From: Thermotogaceae bacterium
GTDB lineage: Bacteria > Thermotogota > Thermotogae > Thermotogales > Thermotogaceae
DNA length: 47,452 nucleotides
NCBI GenBank assembly: GCA_026993805.1
Contig: JALWSA010000047.1
Coordinates: 1-47,452 of the forward strand
Direction of reading: 5' to 3'
Shown here: positions 16,299 to 25,470 of the stretch, in pieces
Layout: each line of letters starts with the position of its first letter
Numbering within the stretch: position 1 is the stretch's first letter
Program-made: the position numbers and the translations under genes
The notes under the pieces: generated by a model
Told to the model about the DNA's origin: nothing
The model's database searches: none
Seen by the model: the letters and a program-made list of their open reading frames with translations, nothing else

Positions 16299-19200
16299 TG
16301 TAAAGAAAGTAATAGAAGAGAGCTTGAAAGGTTATAAAAGTAAAACGATAAGAATTTTTAATAAGGGGTATACATTATATGTAGTACCTGAACTGTGTGA
16401 TGAAGACATTAATGTTTTTGAAGGTTTCTTACTTGCCGAAGTAGAAAGCAAAGAAGAACTCACAAACCTCAGGAGCAAATATCGGCCCCCGGTAAGTGGT
16501 TATACTCCAAGAATTGGTTTGATATTCTACGATGGCCATCTTCTCATAAAGGATTACAGGCGGGACAAGCATATTGTAAAGACTCTTAGAAAGATAAACA
16601 AAACATTTATCAATAAACTAAAAAAAGCCTTAACACAAGCAACCAGGGAGAATTTGGAGAAATTATTCGACAGAACCGATGTTATCGAGGAGTTTTACAT
16701 CCTTTTCAAAAAATCACGAGAATATCTGCTAAGGAATGTAACCGGTATCTCAGATGAGAAAAGAAGAGAAGAATTCGTCGACAACTTCATGATGCAAATG
16801 CTTACTTTGTGGTATCTGCAGGAAAAGGGATTTTTCAACAACGACACGAAGTACTTCATAAATAAATTCAAGGAGCTAAAGCAAGAGAAACTATTTTCTA
16901 AGGAGTTCAAAAACTACTATGAATTTCTCACATACTTCTTTGATAAGATAAGCAACAACATTGGAAAGCAATACTATGAAGACGATAAAGTGGGAAAAGT
17001 TGTAGTTGTCGGACCAGCTATATTTATAAATGGAGAACGAACTGAAGCTATATCCATCCCTGATAAATGTTTCTACAAAGAAGGCTTAACGGATATTCTA
17101 ATAAACACGCCTCCCAAGAAAGTAGGAGAAGAAGTTCCGCTTTTGAATCTCTTTGAAAGCAGAGACTGGACAGAGGGAGACATTGATGAGTTCGTCCTTG
17201 GAGCACTCTATGAAAAGCTGATGACCTACGATGAAAGAAAAAAGACAGGCTCATATTACACACCTGGGGAGATAACATCGTACATCTGCAAAAACACCAT
17301 AGAACCGTATCTCCTGGATAGAGTTAATGAAAAATTCAACGAGAATTTTAAAACAATAGATCAGGCAGTTGAAAGCAACAGCAAAGAAGTCCTTTTATAT
17401 CTCTTCGAACAGCTCAAAGAGATAAAAATTCTTGACCCAGCTGTTGGTTCAGGGCATTTTCTTGAAAGTGCTATAAATGTACTTCTCAATATCTATGAGA
17501 AAGTCTGGGAGAAAACCAGAGAGATAGGCTTAAAGAAAGGCCTCACAATTTTAGCATCTAACGAGAAGGGAGAAATTGAAGAGATTGAACTGTTGAGCAT
17601 TAGCGACGAAGAGAAGTTCCGCCTCCTTGTGAAGTTCTTTATCATCCTTTCAAAGAACATCTACGGTGTGGATATAAATCCTACTGCCCTTAAGGTTGCA
17701 AGAGCAAGGCTATTTCTCACTCTGGCAAAACATTTCAAAGCGAGCAAGAAAGAGGAAAACTTCGTCAGGTTTCCAAATGTTCACTTCAATCTGAGAGAAG
17801 GCAATTCGCTTATCGGATATGTCAAACCTGGAAAAGAAAGGTCGAAAAACCTGACTCTATTCGACTTTGTAAAGGAAGAAACAACAGGCTACATCGTTGA
17901 AAAAATAAAAGTTGTCGCTGAGCTAAGGCAATATCTTGAAAAAATATTCAGAAACCTGAATATAGACAGAGATATCGTAAAAGAAATAGAAAAGCTCAAT
18001 GAAATCCTTTCAAAAAAAGCAATCACCTGGAAAGATTTCGAAAAAGTCCTGAGGACGAAGGAAAAGCTCGTAAAGATTCTAATAGCATCCCTTAACTCTC
18101 AATATGCCGTGCCTTTGAATGAGCTTTTAAGGGAAATTACGGATTTATTCAATCAAAAATTGGATGAGAAATTTGCTGGAGAACATAACATCGACCTTGA
18201 AAAACTCAAAAAAACGAAGGCACTTGCATGGGAAAGGAAAATGTTCCACTGGTTCTTTGAGTTTCCTGAGGTGTTTTTGGATAGAGGCGGATTTGATGTG
18301 GTGGTAGGGAATCCACCGTATGGTAGGTTAAAGCAGTTAATTGAAGATAAGAAAGAAAAGTATTTTCTCTCTTCTATTTACGGCAACCTTTACTCACATC
18401 AGGTAGGGAACCTCAACCTCTATAAATTGTTTTTAGAAAGAACCTATAACCTACTGGGAGAGAAAGGCTATTTCTCAATGATATTTCCATCATCTTTTTT
18501 GGGAGAAAATGACTCTAGAGAGCTAAGAAAACTGTTCTTTGAAAACACGGAAGTAAAGAGGATTCTTGAATTTCCAGAAAGGACACGGGTTTTCATAGGT
18601 AACACCCAGGCAGTTTGTATCCTATTCTATAGTAAAAGAAGGGAGGAAGACTACTTAATTAAAATAAAAACAAATATAAGCCGAGAGGAAAAGATGGCTC
18701 TTTCCTCGCTCGAATTTTTAGAAATAAGGAGAAGCGAACTGAAATCACTAACTGGCGATGATTACAGAATACCTTTGTTCTACAACCCCAAAATAGAATG
18801 GGAAATTTTGAAGCACATTTCAAAATACCCACCGTTTAAGGGCACTGCTGAGATCCCGCCAGTTGGTGAGATAGGAGTAGGACATTTAGATGAAACATTT
18901 GATAGAGAATTTATGAGTGATGAGTCAGGAGATGATTTACTTATCAAAGGAATACATCTTGACAGGTATTTCGTGAATTTAGACCCCAACGGGCCTAAGC
19001 CAAGATGGATTGTAAATAAGAAAAAGTTTTTTGAAAAGAAGCCATCTGCTAAGGTTGTCGTTGATGCTATGCCTAAAATCATAGGCAAAGAAGTCCAGAA
19101 TATGGCGCTTCGTCTTAGATTGAATTTTACGATATTGTATAATCCTTATGTACTTACTAACACAATAAGGTACATTTTGGTAACAAGCACCGATTTAACC

Positions 19201-19701
19201 TTGGAGTATATGATCGACGTACTAAATTCATCATTACTTAATTGGAGATTTAAACTATTTTCTTTGACAAACCACATTAAAAAGTATGAAATTGAATCTC
19301 TTCCTATTCCTCGAATCTCAAAAGATAAGCAAAAACCTTTTATCATTCTCGCCAAATACATGCTCTTCCTCAAGCAATATCAGAACTACTTCGCAAAGGG
19401 TGATGATCATCTCAGATACATCATTGATTACTTTGACAATCTCATAGATTGTCTTGTTTACGAACTATATCTTGGTGATGTAGTAAAGATTCCCATAAGG
19501 CAATTTGTTGAGAATAAACTTGTGGATATAGAACTTCCTGAAAATCTTCTTGAATTTCCTGAAAAAGATAGAGAAAGACCACTTAAAACTATTAAAGATG
19601 TATTTGAAAGCCTTGAGAGTGATAAGAAATTAAATGAAAACCTTTACCTAATAAAATTGCATCCATGGATTAAGGCGATATATGAATCTCTGGGGAGATA
19701 A
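16288..19701 (+). CDS. Eco57I-like N6-adenine DNA methylase of a defence system
   Basis: The 1137-residue protein has an N-terminal region of unknown fold, the GSYYTP segment from residue 321, SAM motif [10 protein letters not shown] from residue 383, [16 protein letters not shown], and the catalytic NPPY at 675-678 that marks an N6-adenine methylase. Some 290 residues separate motifs I and IV, as in Eco57I/type IIG-like enzymes, and the C-terminal third resembles a target-recognition region. No confident PD-(D/E)XK nuclease motif is seen. It is sandwiched between the helicase and ATPase genes with an 11-base overlap upstream and a 2-base gap downstream. Confidence 0.88.
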   Translation: MKSNVKKVIEESLKGYKSKTIRIFNKGYTLYVVPELCDEDINVFEGFLLAEVESKEELTNLRSKYRPPVSGYTPRIGLIFYDGHLLIKDYRRDKHIVKTLRKINKTFINKLKKALTQATRENLEKLFDRTDVIEEFYILFKKSREYLLRNVTGISDEKRREEFVDNFMMQMLTLWYLQEKGFFNNDTKYFINKFKELKQEKLFSKEFKNYYEFLTYFFDKISNNIGKQYYEDDKVGKVVVVGPAIFINGERTEAISIPDKCFYKEGLTDILINTPPKKVGEEVPLLNLFESRDWTEGDIDEFVLGALYEKLMTYDERKKTGSYYTPGEITSYICKNTIEPYLLDRVNEKFNENFKTIDQAVESNSKEVLLYLFEQLKEIKILDPAVGSGHFLESAINVLLNIYEKVWEKTREIGLKKGLTILASNEKGEIEEIELLSISDEEKFRLLVKFFIILSKNIYGVDINPTALKVARARLFLTLAKHFKASKKEENFVRFPNVHFNLREGNSLIGYVKPGKERSKNLTLFDFVKEETTGYIVEKIKVVAELRQYLEKIFRNLNIDRDIVKEIEKLNEILSKKAITWKDFEKVLRTKEKLVKILIASLNSQYAVPLNELLREITDLFNQKLDEKFAGEHNIDLEKLKKTKALAWERKMFHWFFEFPEVFLDRGGFDVVVGNPPYGRLKQLIEDKKEKYFLSSIYGNLYSHQVGNLNLYKLFLERTYNLLGEKGYFSMIFPSSFLGENDSRELRKLFFENTEVKRILEFPERTRVFIGNTQAVCILFYSKRREEDYLIKIKTNISREEKMALSSLEFLEIRRSELKSLTGDDYRIPLFYNPKIEWEILKHISKYPPFKGTAEIPPVGEIGVGHLDETFDREFMSDESGDDLLIKGIHLDRYFVNLDPNGPKPRWIVNKKKFFEKKPSAKVVVDAMPKIIGKEVQNMALRLRLNFTILYNPYVLTNTIRYILVTSTDLTLEYMIDVLNSSLLNWRFKLFSLTNHIKKYEIESLPIPRISKDKQKPFIILAKYMLFLKQYQNYFAKGDDHLRYIIDYFDNLIDCLVYELYLGDVVKIPIRQFVENKLVDIELPENLLEFPEKDRERPLKTIKDVFESLESDKKLNENLYLIKLHPWIKAIYESLGR

Positions 19702-19703
19702 AT

Positions 19704-21140
19704 ATGACTGCAGGAATAAAATCCCTCACTATCAAAGGATTCAAAGGCTTCGCAAATGAGATAACGATTGATTTCACGAGAAAAGCAAAAAATCTTGTTA
19801 TCTATGGAGAGAACGGTTCTGGAAAGACATCTATTATGGAGGCTTTAAAGATACTTTTTGATTCTGCTTCAAATAAGATAGAGTTAGAAGAGTTTAGAAA
19901 TATTTTCACGAAAAATGAGATTGAAATATCAATAAAAAGAAAGACAGGTGGAGATATATCTCTAAAAACCAGAATTGAAAAGGGAAAAAATGATAAAGGA
20001 ACAGAAAAAGATGTACTGGTTACAGATCCTGATGGTTATTCACCTGATGAGAAAACCTATCTTGAAGCGTTATCCAGATCTACAAGTATACTAAGCTATA
20101 GAAGACTTATGAAAATCTATGACATGAAAACAGATGAAGATTTTTACGATTTGTTTATCAGAAAAATTATGGCTTATTATCTAATCCCACCAAAAAGAGA
20201 AAGAACTTTATTACAAGAGCTTGAGGATCTTGAAAAACTGAAAAAAGAAAGTCCGAGAGCAAGGAAAAGAATGGAAGAAAAGGAGAAATCAATAAAGGAA
20301 GAGATTAATAAAATTTTTACAGAAATAAAAGATAAATGGAATGAATACATAAAGATTTTCACCGGCGATGATATAGAAGTGGTATGTTCTATTGAAAAAC
20401 TGGGAAGTTTAGATTTTAAAGTTAAGTGGAACGGAAAAGATGTCAGAAACATCCTCAACTATTTAAACGAAGGAAGACTCAATGCCATAGCACTCGGGCT
20501 TTTCCTTGCCTATTATAAAAAATTCAATGTATCACCATATAAGTTGCTTCTTCTTGACGATGTTGTTATTGGTCTTGATATGAGTTTAAGGTTGCCGCTT
20601 TTGGAAATAATTAAGGAAGATTTTGAAAAGGAGTATCAAATCATAATCACCACTTTTGATGAAAACTGGTTTAATCTGATGAAAAATTATCTTGATGATA
20701 AGGAATGGAGATTTTTTAGATTAATAATCAGAAACACAGACAATGGAAATTTGCCTTTCCTTATAGGCATCGAGAACAGTGACTATTTAAATAAAGCTGA
20801 GTACCACTGGCAGAATGGCGATTATTCTGCGGCTGCCCTTTATGTTAGGATTGAGTTTGAGAGGATAGTCACAAAATATGCCAAGGAAAGGGGATTAAGA
20901 GTTAAATTCAAAACCAATAAGATTGAGGATGTATGGAATGTTGTACAGGATAATCTCCCAAGATCCAAAATCTTATGTAGAAGAGTTAACACATATAGGT
21001 CAATATTACTAAATCCTGCTGTTCATTATGACTCTAAACCGAGGTATAAGAAAGAAGTCATATTTGCTATTGAAACCGTAAAACAGCTAAAAGAGAAAAT
21101 CATGCGAGAATTAAAAAAGAAAAAGCATCGGGTAGAATAA
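19704..21140 (+). CDS. SMC/RecF-like AAA ATPase of the defence operon
   Basis: The 478-residue protein has FKGFANEITIDF, Walker A GENGSGKTS with K41, a short charged coiled-coil (about 170-215), and Walker B LLLLDD with D285-D286. After the ATPase lobe, residues from about 360 form a separate helical domain with GDYSAAALYVRIEFERI and RSILLNPAVHYD, reminiscent of HEPN-type helical domains, though Arg and His are eight residues apart rather than four to six. It completes the helicase-methylase-ATPase trio and follows the methylase by two bases. Confidence 0.82.
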   Translation: MTAGIKSLTIKGFKGFANEITIDFTRKAKNLVIYGENGSGKTSIMEALKILFDSASNKIELEEFRNIFTKNEIEISIKRKTGGDISLKTRIEKGKNDKGTEKDVLVTDPDGYSPDEKTYLEALSRSTSILSYRRLMKIYDMKTDEDFYDLFIRKIMAYYLIPPKRERTLLQELEDLEKLKKESPRARKRMEEKEKSIKEEINKIFTEIKDKWNEYIKIFTGDDIEVVCSIEKLGSLDFKVKWNGKDVRNILNYLNEGRLNAIALGLFLAYYKKFNVSPYKLLLLDDVVIGLDMSLRLPLLEIIKEDFEKEYQIIITTFDENWFNLMKNYLDDKEWRFFRLIIRNTDNGNLPFLIGIENSDYLNKAEYHWQNGDYSAAALYVRIEFERIVTKYAKERGLRVKFKTNKIEDVWNVVQDNLPRSKILCRRVNTYRSILLNPAVHYDSKPRYKKEVIFAIETVKQLKEKIMRELKKKKHRVE

Positions 21141-21280
21141 TATAAAATAATATAAAACAAGACACGAATATTACAAGCCAGGTAAATAATTTGGCTAAGA
21201 GATTGAGACAATGACACAAGGTTCCGACAAAGAGGAGAAGCATCGAAGCAGATATTATCATTCAGCTTTCTATGCAAAAT

Positions 21281-21306
21281 AAAAATGCAAAATGAAAAGT
21301 TTTTGG
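21281..21306. repeat. Short direct repeat upstream of the OLD gene
   Basis: ATGCAAAATAAAA is followed by ATGCAAAATGAAAA, close to the OLD start. The rest of the 180-base gap after the ATPase gene is very A+T-rich and shows no clear promoter or terminator. Confidence 0.4.
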
Positions 21307-21320
21307 ATGGAGGGTTAATT

Positions 21321-22832
21321 ATGATAAAGAAAGTAACAATTAAAAATTTCAGATCAATCAAATATCTCGAATTGGAATTAACAAAGTTTAACGCCCTTAT
21401 AGGCCCAAACAGTTCGGGGAAATCAAACATTCTCGCGGCACTTAATTTGGTGGTAGGAGAAACATATCCATCAGTTAGAGCATTCAATGATCATGATTTT
21501 TACTTGTATGATAAAGCAGAAGAAATTGCAATCGAAGTTCAATTTGGTGAACCTCTTTCCTCCTATCCCAATGTTTGCGGTTTCAGATTGACCTATGATG
21601 GCAGCAGTTTAAGATACATCGCTGTTGACAAAAAAGGTAATGTCTTAACTTACAAAGATAAACATGGGAACACTAGAGAATTGAATGTTTCAAATAAAAT
21701 GCGAGATGAAGTAATTATGATGTATCTTCCCTTAGACAGGCAGGCACATCAACAAATAACACCTTCGCAATGGAAGATTTATGGAAAGTTATTAAGACAT
21801 ATTGCATCAGAGATAGGCAATGACATAAAAAACGGATTTAAAAGTGATGTCGAAAGGGCGTTTAGCGAAAAAATATTGCCACATGTGGAAAAAATAGAAA
21901 AAAGACTTAAGAATTTTGTAAAAGAGCAAACAGGTTTAGATATAGCTCTAAAGTTATCTATAATAGATCCAACTAACATCCTTAGAGATTTGAGGCCAAT
22001 ATTGAAATATTCTCCTGACTTCGAAGTGGATGTTGAGTTAGAAGGAGCAGGTGTTCAGAGTGCGGTAGCCATTGCAATAGCAAGAGTCTATGCAGAAGTC
22101 ATAAGACAACCATTGATTTTGGCCATAGAGGAGCCAGAACTTTATCTGCACCCTCACGGCTGCAGACATTTTTATAAGCTATTAAAATTTCTTTCTGACA
22201 AAGGCGTCCAAATAATTTATACAACTCATGAGAGAAGCTTTGTAAGGATAGAAGATTACAAGTCCATTTGCATAATTAGAAAAGAGGGAATGAGTACAAA
22301 GGCTTATAGATACAACTTTGATGTTGAGGATTTTGACTCAATAAAAGCTTCTTCTAAATTTAATGAGGAGTTGAACGAGGTTTTCTTTGCAGATAAGGTA
22401 GTTTTAGTGGAAGGACCAGATGATAAAATCGCTTGTACACTGGCATTAGAAAAATTAGGTGTTGATCTTAATAAACACAACATTACAATTGTAGGATGTG
22501 GAGGGATCAGAGAAATAAAACCTATAGCGGAAATCCTCAGAAGCTTTGGAATCGAAACTTATGTTCTCGTTGATGAAGATCCTGGAAATGCTAATACTAA
22601 CAAAGAAATTCAGCGGTTAAGAGAGATACTAAGGGAGGATAGAGTACTATTGCAAAGTCCCTCATTAGAAGGTATTTTTGTTTTTGAAAAAATTAAAAAT
22701 GACTATCACATAAAAAAAGCAAAAAAATTTACAAAAGAAATAGCTTTAAGGGTTCTACCGGATTGGCTCAAGAAAAACGAACCGCCAGAAGTTTATAAAG
22801 TTTTAAAAAACAAGTTGGGCTTTACTGAGTAA
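21321..22832 (+). CDS. OLD-family ATPase with TOPRIM nuclease domain
   Basis: The 503-residue protein has an N-terminal ABC-type ATPase with GPNSSGKS (K34), Walker B LAIEEPELYLHP and H-loop TTHERSF, then a C-terminal TOPRIM domain with VLVEGPDDK (E364) and LVDEDPGN (D418, D420). This is the layout of OLD nucleases and of Gabija GajA. No UvrD-like GajB helicase or reverse transcriptase lies next to it, so it is a stand-alone OLD here. The ATG at 21321 follows GGAGGG by seven bases. The 180-base gap suggests its own transcript. It may add nucleolytic defence to the upstream trio. Confidence 0.9.
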   Translation: MIKKVTIKNFRSIKYLELELTKFNALIGPNSSGKSNILAALNLVVGETYPSVRAFNDHDFYLYDKAEEIAIEVQFGEPLSSYPNVCGFRLTYDGSSLRYIAVDKKGNVLTYKDKHGNTRELNVSNKMRDEVIMMYLPLDRQAHQQITPSQWKIYGKLLRHIASEIGNDIKNGFKSDVERAFSEKILPHVEKIEKRLKNFVKEQTGLDIALKLSIIDPTNILRDLRPILKYSPDFEVDVELEGAGVQSAVAIAIARVYAEVIRQPLILAIEEPELYLHPHGCRHFYKLLKFLSDKGVQIIYTTHERSFVRIEDYKSICIIRKEGMSTKAYRYNFDVEDFDSIKASSKFNEELNEVFFADKVVLVEGPDDKIACTLALEKLGVDLNKHNITIVGCGGIREIKPIAEILRSFGIETYVLVDEDPGNANTNKEIQRLREILREDRVLLQSPSLEGIFVFEKIKNDYHIKKAKKFTKEIALRVLPDWLKKNEPPEVYKVLKNKLGFTE

Positions 22833-22980
22833 TAATCCACCCATGATGGATACTTTTAAAAAGAGGGGGTAAATGTGCCAAACCTTGTATAGTTACTTCG
22901 CAAATTCTAAGGTTGGAAGAAATCAAACCGTGTTGCAGCATGTGAAATGGGGGTAATAGCTTTCAATAGAACAATGCTAA

Positions 22981-23223
22981 GAGCTCAAGGAAGATAGCGA
23001 TAGTTGTAAGAACAGAAGGTTTTACCAAAAACAGCAAAGTGGCAACGAGGGAAATATAGGGGAATATTTCTCCGTTAAAGAGAGGCTTTTGAAATACCAC
23101 GAGTCACCACCTGAGTCGGTTTTGGTGAATTGTGAAGTGTATGAGTTTAGGTACGATGTGAAGTTACGAAATCGCTTTAGGAAAAAACTATCCTCCATCG
23201 AGGGTCTTCGTGGGAGCTTTTGA
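22981..23223 (+). pseudogene. Remnant of an unidentified gene
   Basis: One plus-strand frame stays open to TGA at 23221-23223 and contains the protein-like segment FSVKERLLKYHESPPESVLV and EVYEFRYDVKL; a neighbouring frame upstream contains IAIVVRTEGFTKNSKVATREI before a stop, as if one gene had suffered a frameshift. No start codon with a ribosome site is seen, and the 3' part runs antisense into the Panacea fragment. The stretch 22833-22980 shows nothing else. The family is not recognised. Confidence 0.3.
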
Positions 23224-23599
23224 TGAGTTCGGATGTTGAAATTGATCCAAATTGCCTAACAATGCGCTCTATGACTGCCTTCTCTTTTGGGGTCAAGTAT
23301 CTTGTTGCTGAAGGATCCTTCAATTTGATCTTAATCATCTCGGAATCGTCTTCTTTTAGGTCGCAGTTTACCTCCACGATTCCGGCTTCTTCAAGCAAGT
23401 CCACAAGCAGTTCATGATAATGCGGGGAAGGTCCGCGAGGCGGATGAGCGTAGGCAAGCCCAGTCAATGTTTCCACATTCTCATCGAAATATCTCGAATC
23501 CACAAACCACAGGAGTTTCATCAAACGGACTTTTGTGATGTACTTGTGTCCAAAGATCCTTTGCAATGTTTCAAGAATATAAGCGACTGTGCCGTACAG
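23177..23599 (-). pseudogene. Panacea (SocA/DUF4065-like) antitoxin domain, cut off by a frameshift
   Basis: The minus-strand frame reads LYGTVAYILETLQRIFGHKY, then MKLLWFVDSRYF and LAYAHPPRGPSPHYHELL, typical of Panacea antitoxin domains. It has no plausible start of its own. It joins the upstream zinc-finger/HTH gene if one A is removed from a run of six (T run at 23600-23605 on the plus strand). The C terminus (HEDPRWRIVFS) is also shorter than expected. Either a broken gene, transcriptional slippage, or a sequence error explains it. Confidence 0.75.
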
Positions 23600-24155
23600 T
23601 TTTTTGGAACTTCACCCGTCCCCTGTTCAGCATCGAGAAAGCTTCCTCTAACTCTTCAAGCTTCCTCTTCACTATGGAGCGCTCGATTTTGTTTTTGATT
23701 CTTTCGTAATCGACTTTTGCCAGGTTGTCTTTTCGGTCTTCAAGCAGAGACAGGAGAAATTTCGGATCTTCTGCCTGTTCTATCAGGTTACTCACGGCTT
23801 CGCTCGGAAGTGAACCGTTCTCATACCTTGCCAGCCTTGGGCGACTGATACCCAGAATACGAGCAAACAGCTCTTGGTTCAAGCCGTATTTCTTTCTGAT
23901 CTCTTTGATCTGCTCTGGCGTGACCAGTCCATGCCTTTTCGCATATATTCTATAAGCCTTCCGTAGTTTTTTATTTTCCAAATGGATGTCGGAAAGCTCA
24001 GCACCACACCTTTTACAAACCGGAACCTCAGCGGTTATCGTGATTTCATCACCGCGAACATTGTAAGTTTCCTCTCTTCGAACTATCTCGTATTCCACAA
24101 AATCATAGCAGTTCTCACAAAAGAGCTTCTCTGCAGGTTTATCAAATTTAAGCAT
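23571..24155 (-). CDS. MqsA/YgiT-like zinc-finger and HTH antitoxin
   Basis: The 194-residue product has a zinc-finger module with C13-x2-C16 and C47-x2-C50 (FCENC and VCKRC), followed by an XRE-type HTH at about 90-125 (LNQELFARILGISRPRLARYENG), the YgiT-type zinc-finger/helix-turn-helix layout. It would repress its own operon and neutralise an MqsR-like toxin; the remains of such a toxin lie just upstream. The ATG at 24155 fits GAGAGGTGATC. The last 11 residues come after a frameshift that separates it from its Panacea domain. Confidence 0.8.
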   Translation of the reverse strand: MLKFDKPAEKLFCENCYDFVEYEIVRREETYNVRGDEITITAEVPVCKRCGAELSDIHLENKKLRKAYRIYAKRHGLVTPEQIKEIRKKYGLNQELFARILGISRPRLARYENGSLPSEAVSNLIEQAEDPKFLLSLLEDRKDNLAKVDYERIKNKIERSIVKRKLEELEEAFSMLNRGRVKFQKTVRHSRLYS

Positions 24156-24173
24156 CGTGATCACCTCTCGAAT

Positions 24174-24384
24174 TCATGAAAAAACACCTATACACTGTGA
24201 TGGTGAAGGCTTGCTAGAAAGGAAATTTATGACATCTTCAGCCGTCCAGCCTAACTTGGATAAGAACTCCTGATTCTTTTGGTGCCTTCCAACGAAGTAA
24301 ACTCTCTGAGCCAATACTGCTTTTTTGAACTCCTTTATGAAGAGCTCAACCTTAGCTTGAACCCTTCTCGCTCCTTGTGTTCAT
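24174..24384 (-). pseudogene. Decayed MqsR-like toxin
   Basis: The minus strand starts MNTRSEKGSS and stops; in the next frame it continues KVELFIKEFKKAVLAQRVYF, then KNQEFLSKLGWTAEDVINFLSS, and stops at 24174-24176. This matches the N-terminal two-thirds of MqsR-type mRNA interferases (helix, basic R-x-KN segment, LGLT.EDV.). Both a frameshift near the start and the loss of the C-terminal third make it inactive. Its place directly before the MqsA-like gene supports the call. Confidence 0.55.
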
Positions 24385-24542
24385 AATGATACACTCAATA
24401 AGCAAAATGCAATAAAAGGTGGGGTGGTGAATATCTGCTTGTCATGTCTCTAAAATCGCCTCGCACCCTTTACAACCGCATCGCTTTTATAGTATCATTC
24501 GATCCGGCATGGCTGACCCGCATTTTGGTGGAGTTTTGGTGA

Positions 24543-24571
24543 TTGACCTGAAAAAAGGGTGTTGGTACAAT
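24543..24571 (+). promoter_or_regulatory. Promoter of the ribosomal-protein operon
   Basis: TTGACC (24543-24548) and TACAAT (24566-24571) are 17 bp apart, 42 bases before rpsL. A 7-bp inverted repeat GGGTGTT (24557-24563) and AACACCC (24573-24579) encloses the -10 box exactly, which suggests an operator. No other comparable promoter is seen in the next 19 kb. Confidence 0.8.
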
Positions 24572-24612
24572 AAACACCCAGGTTTTATTTGACATGAGAA
24601 GGGAGGGAAAGG

Positions 24613-24987
24613 ATGCCGACTATCAATCAACTTGTAAGGTTTGGCAGGAAGATGAAGAAAAAGAAGAGCAAGGCACCGGCTCTTCAGGGGCATCCTCAGA
24701 AGAGGGGAGTTTGTATAAGGGTTTCCACGATGACGCCGAAAAAGCCGAACTCGGCTTTGAGAAAGATCGCAAGGGTCAGGCTTTCGAACGGTATAGAGGT
24801 CACGGCTTACATTCCGGGAATCGGGCATAACCTTCAGGAACACTCCGTTGTTTTGGTCAGAGGCGGAAGGGTTAAGGACCTTCCTGGAGTCAGGTACAAG
24901 ATCATAAGAGGAGCACTCGATGCTGCGGGTGTTGAGGGAAGAAAGCAGTCGAGATCCAAGTACGGAACTAAGAGGCCCAAGAAGTGA
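24613..24987 (+). CDS. rpsL: Ribosomal protein S12
   Basis: The 124-residue protein of the small subunit decoding centre begins [13 protein letters not shown] and contains [12 protein letters not shown] with the lysine at which streptomycin-resistance changes occur; it is the sensitive type here. The [14 protein letters not shown] loop is intact. AGGGAGGGAAAGG precedes the ATG. It is the first gene of the operon. Confidence 0.98.
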   Translation: MPTINQLVRFGRKMKKKKSKAPALQGHPQKRGVCIRVSTMTPKKPNSALRKIARVRLSNGIEVTAYIPGIGHNLQEHSVVLVRGGRVKDLPGVRYKIIRGALDAAGVEGRKQSRSKYGTKRPKK

Positions 24988-24992
24988 GGTGA

Positions 24993-25466
<474 letters not shown>

Positions 25467-25470
25467 TCGA

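Noticed and set aside
12615-22832. A complete DISARM, BREX or type I restriction system
   Set aside because: No DUF1998 helicase (DrmA), DrmB, PglZ, BrxC or HsdS-like genes are present; only the helicase-methylase-ATPase trio and an OLD gene are seen.
21321-22832. Gabija system
   Set aside because: The OLD/GajA-like part is present but no UvrD-like GajB gene follows within the window.
24385-24499. AATGATAC (24385-24392) and GTATCATT (24492-24499) as an operator pair of the MqsA-like protein
   Set aside because: An 8-bp inverted pair 100 bases apart in A+T-rich DNA can arise by chance, and the sites do not resemble the known MqsA palindrome.
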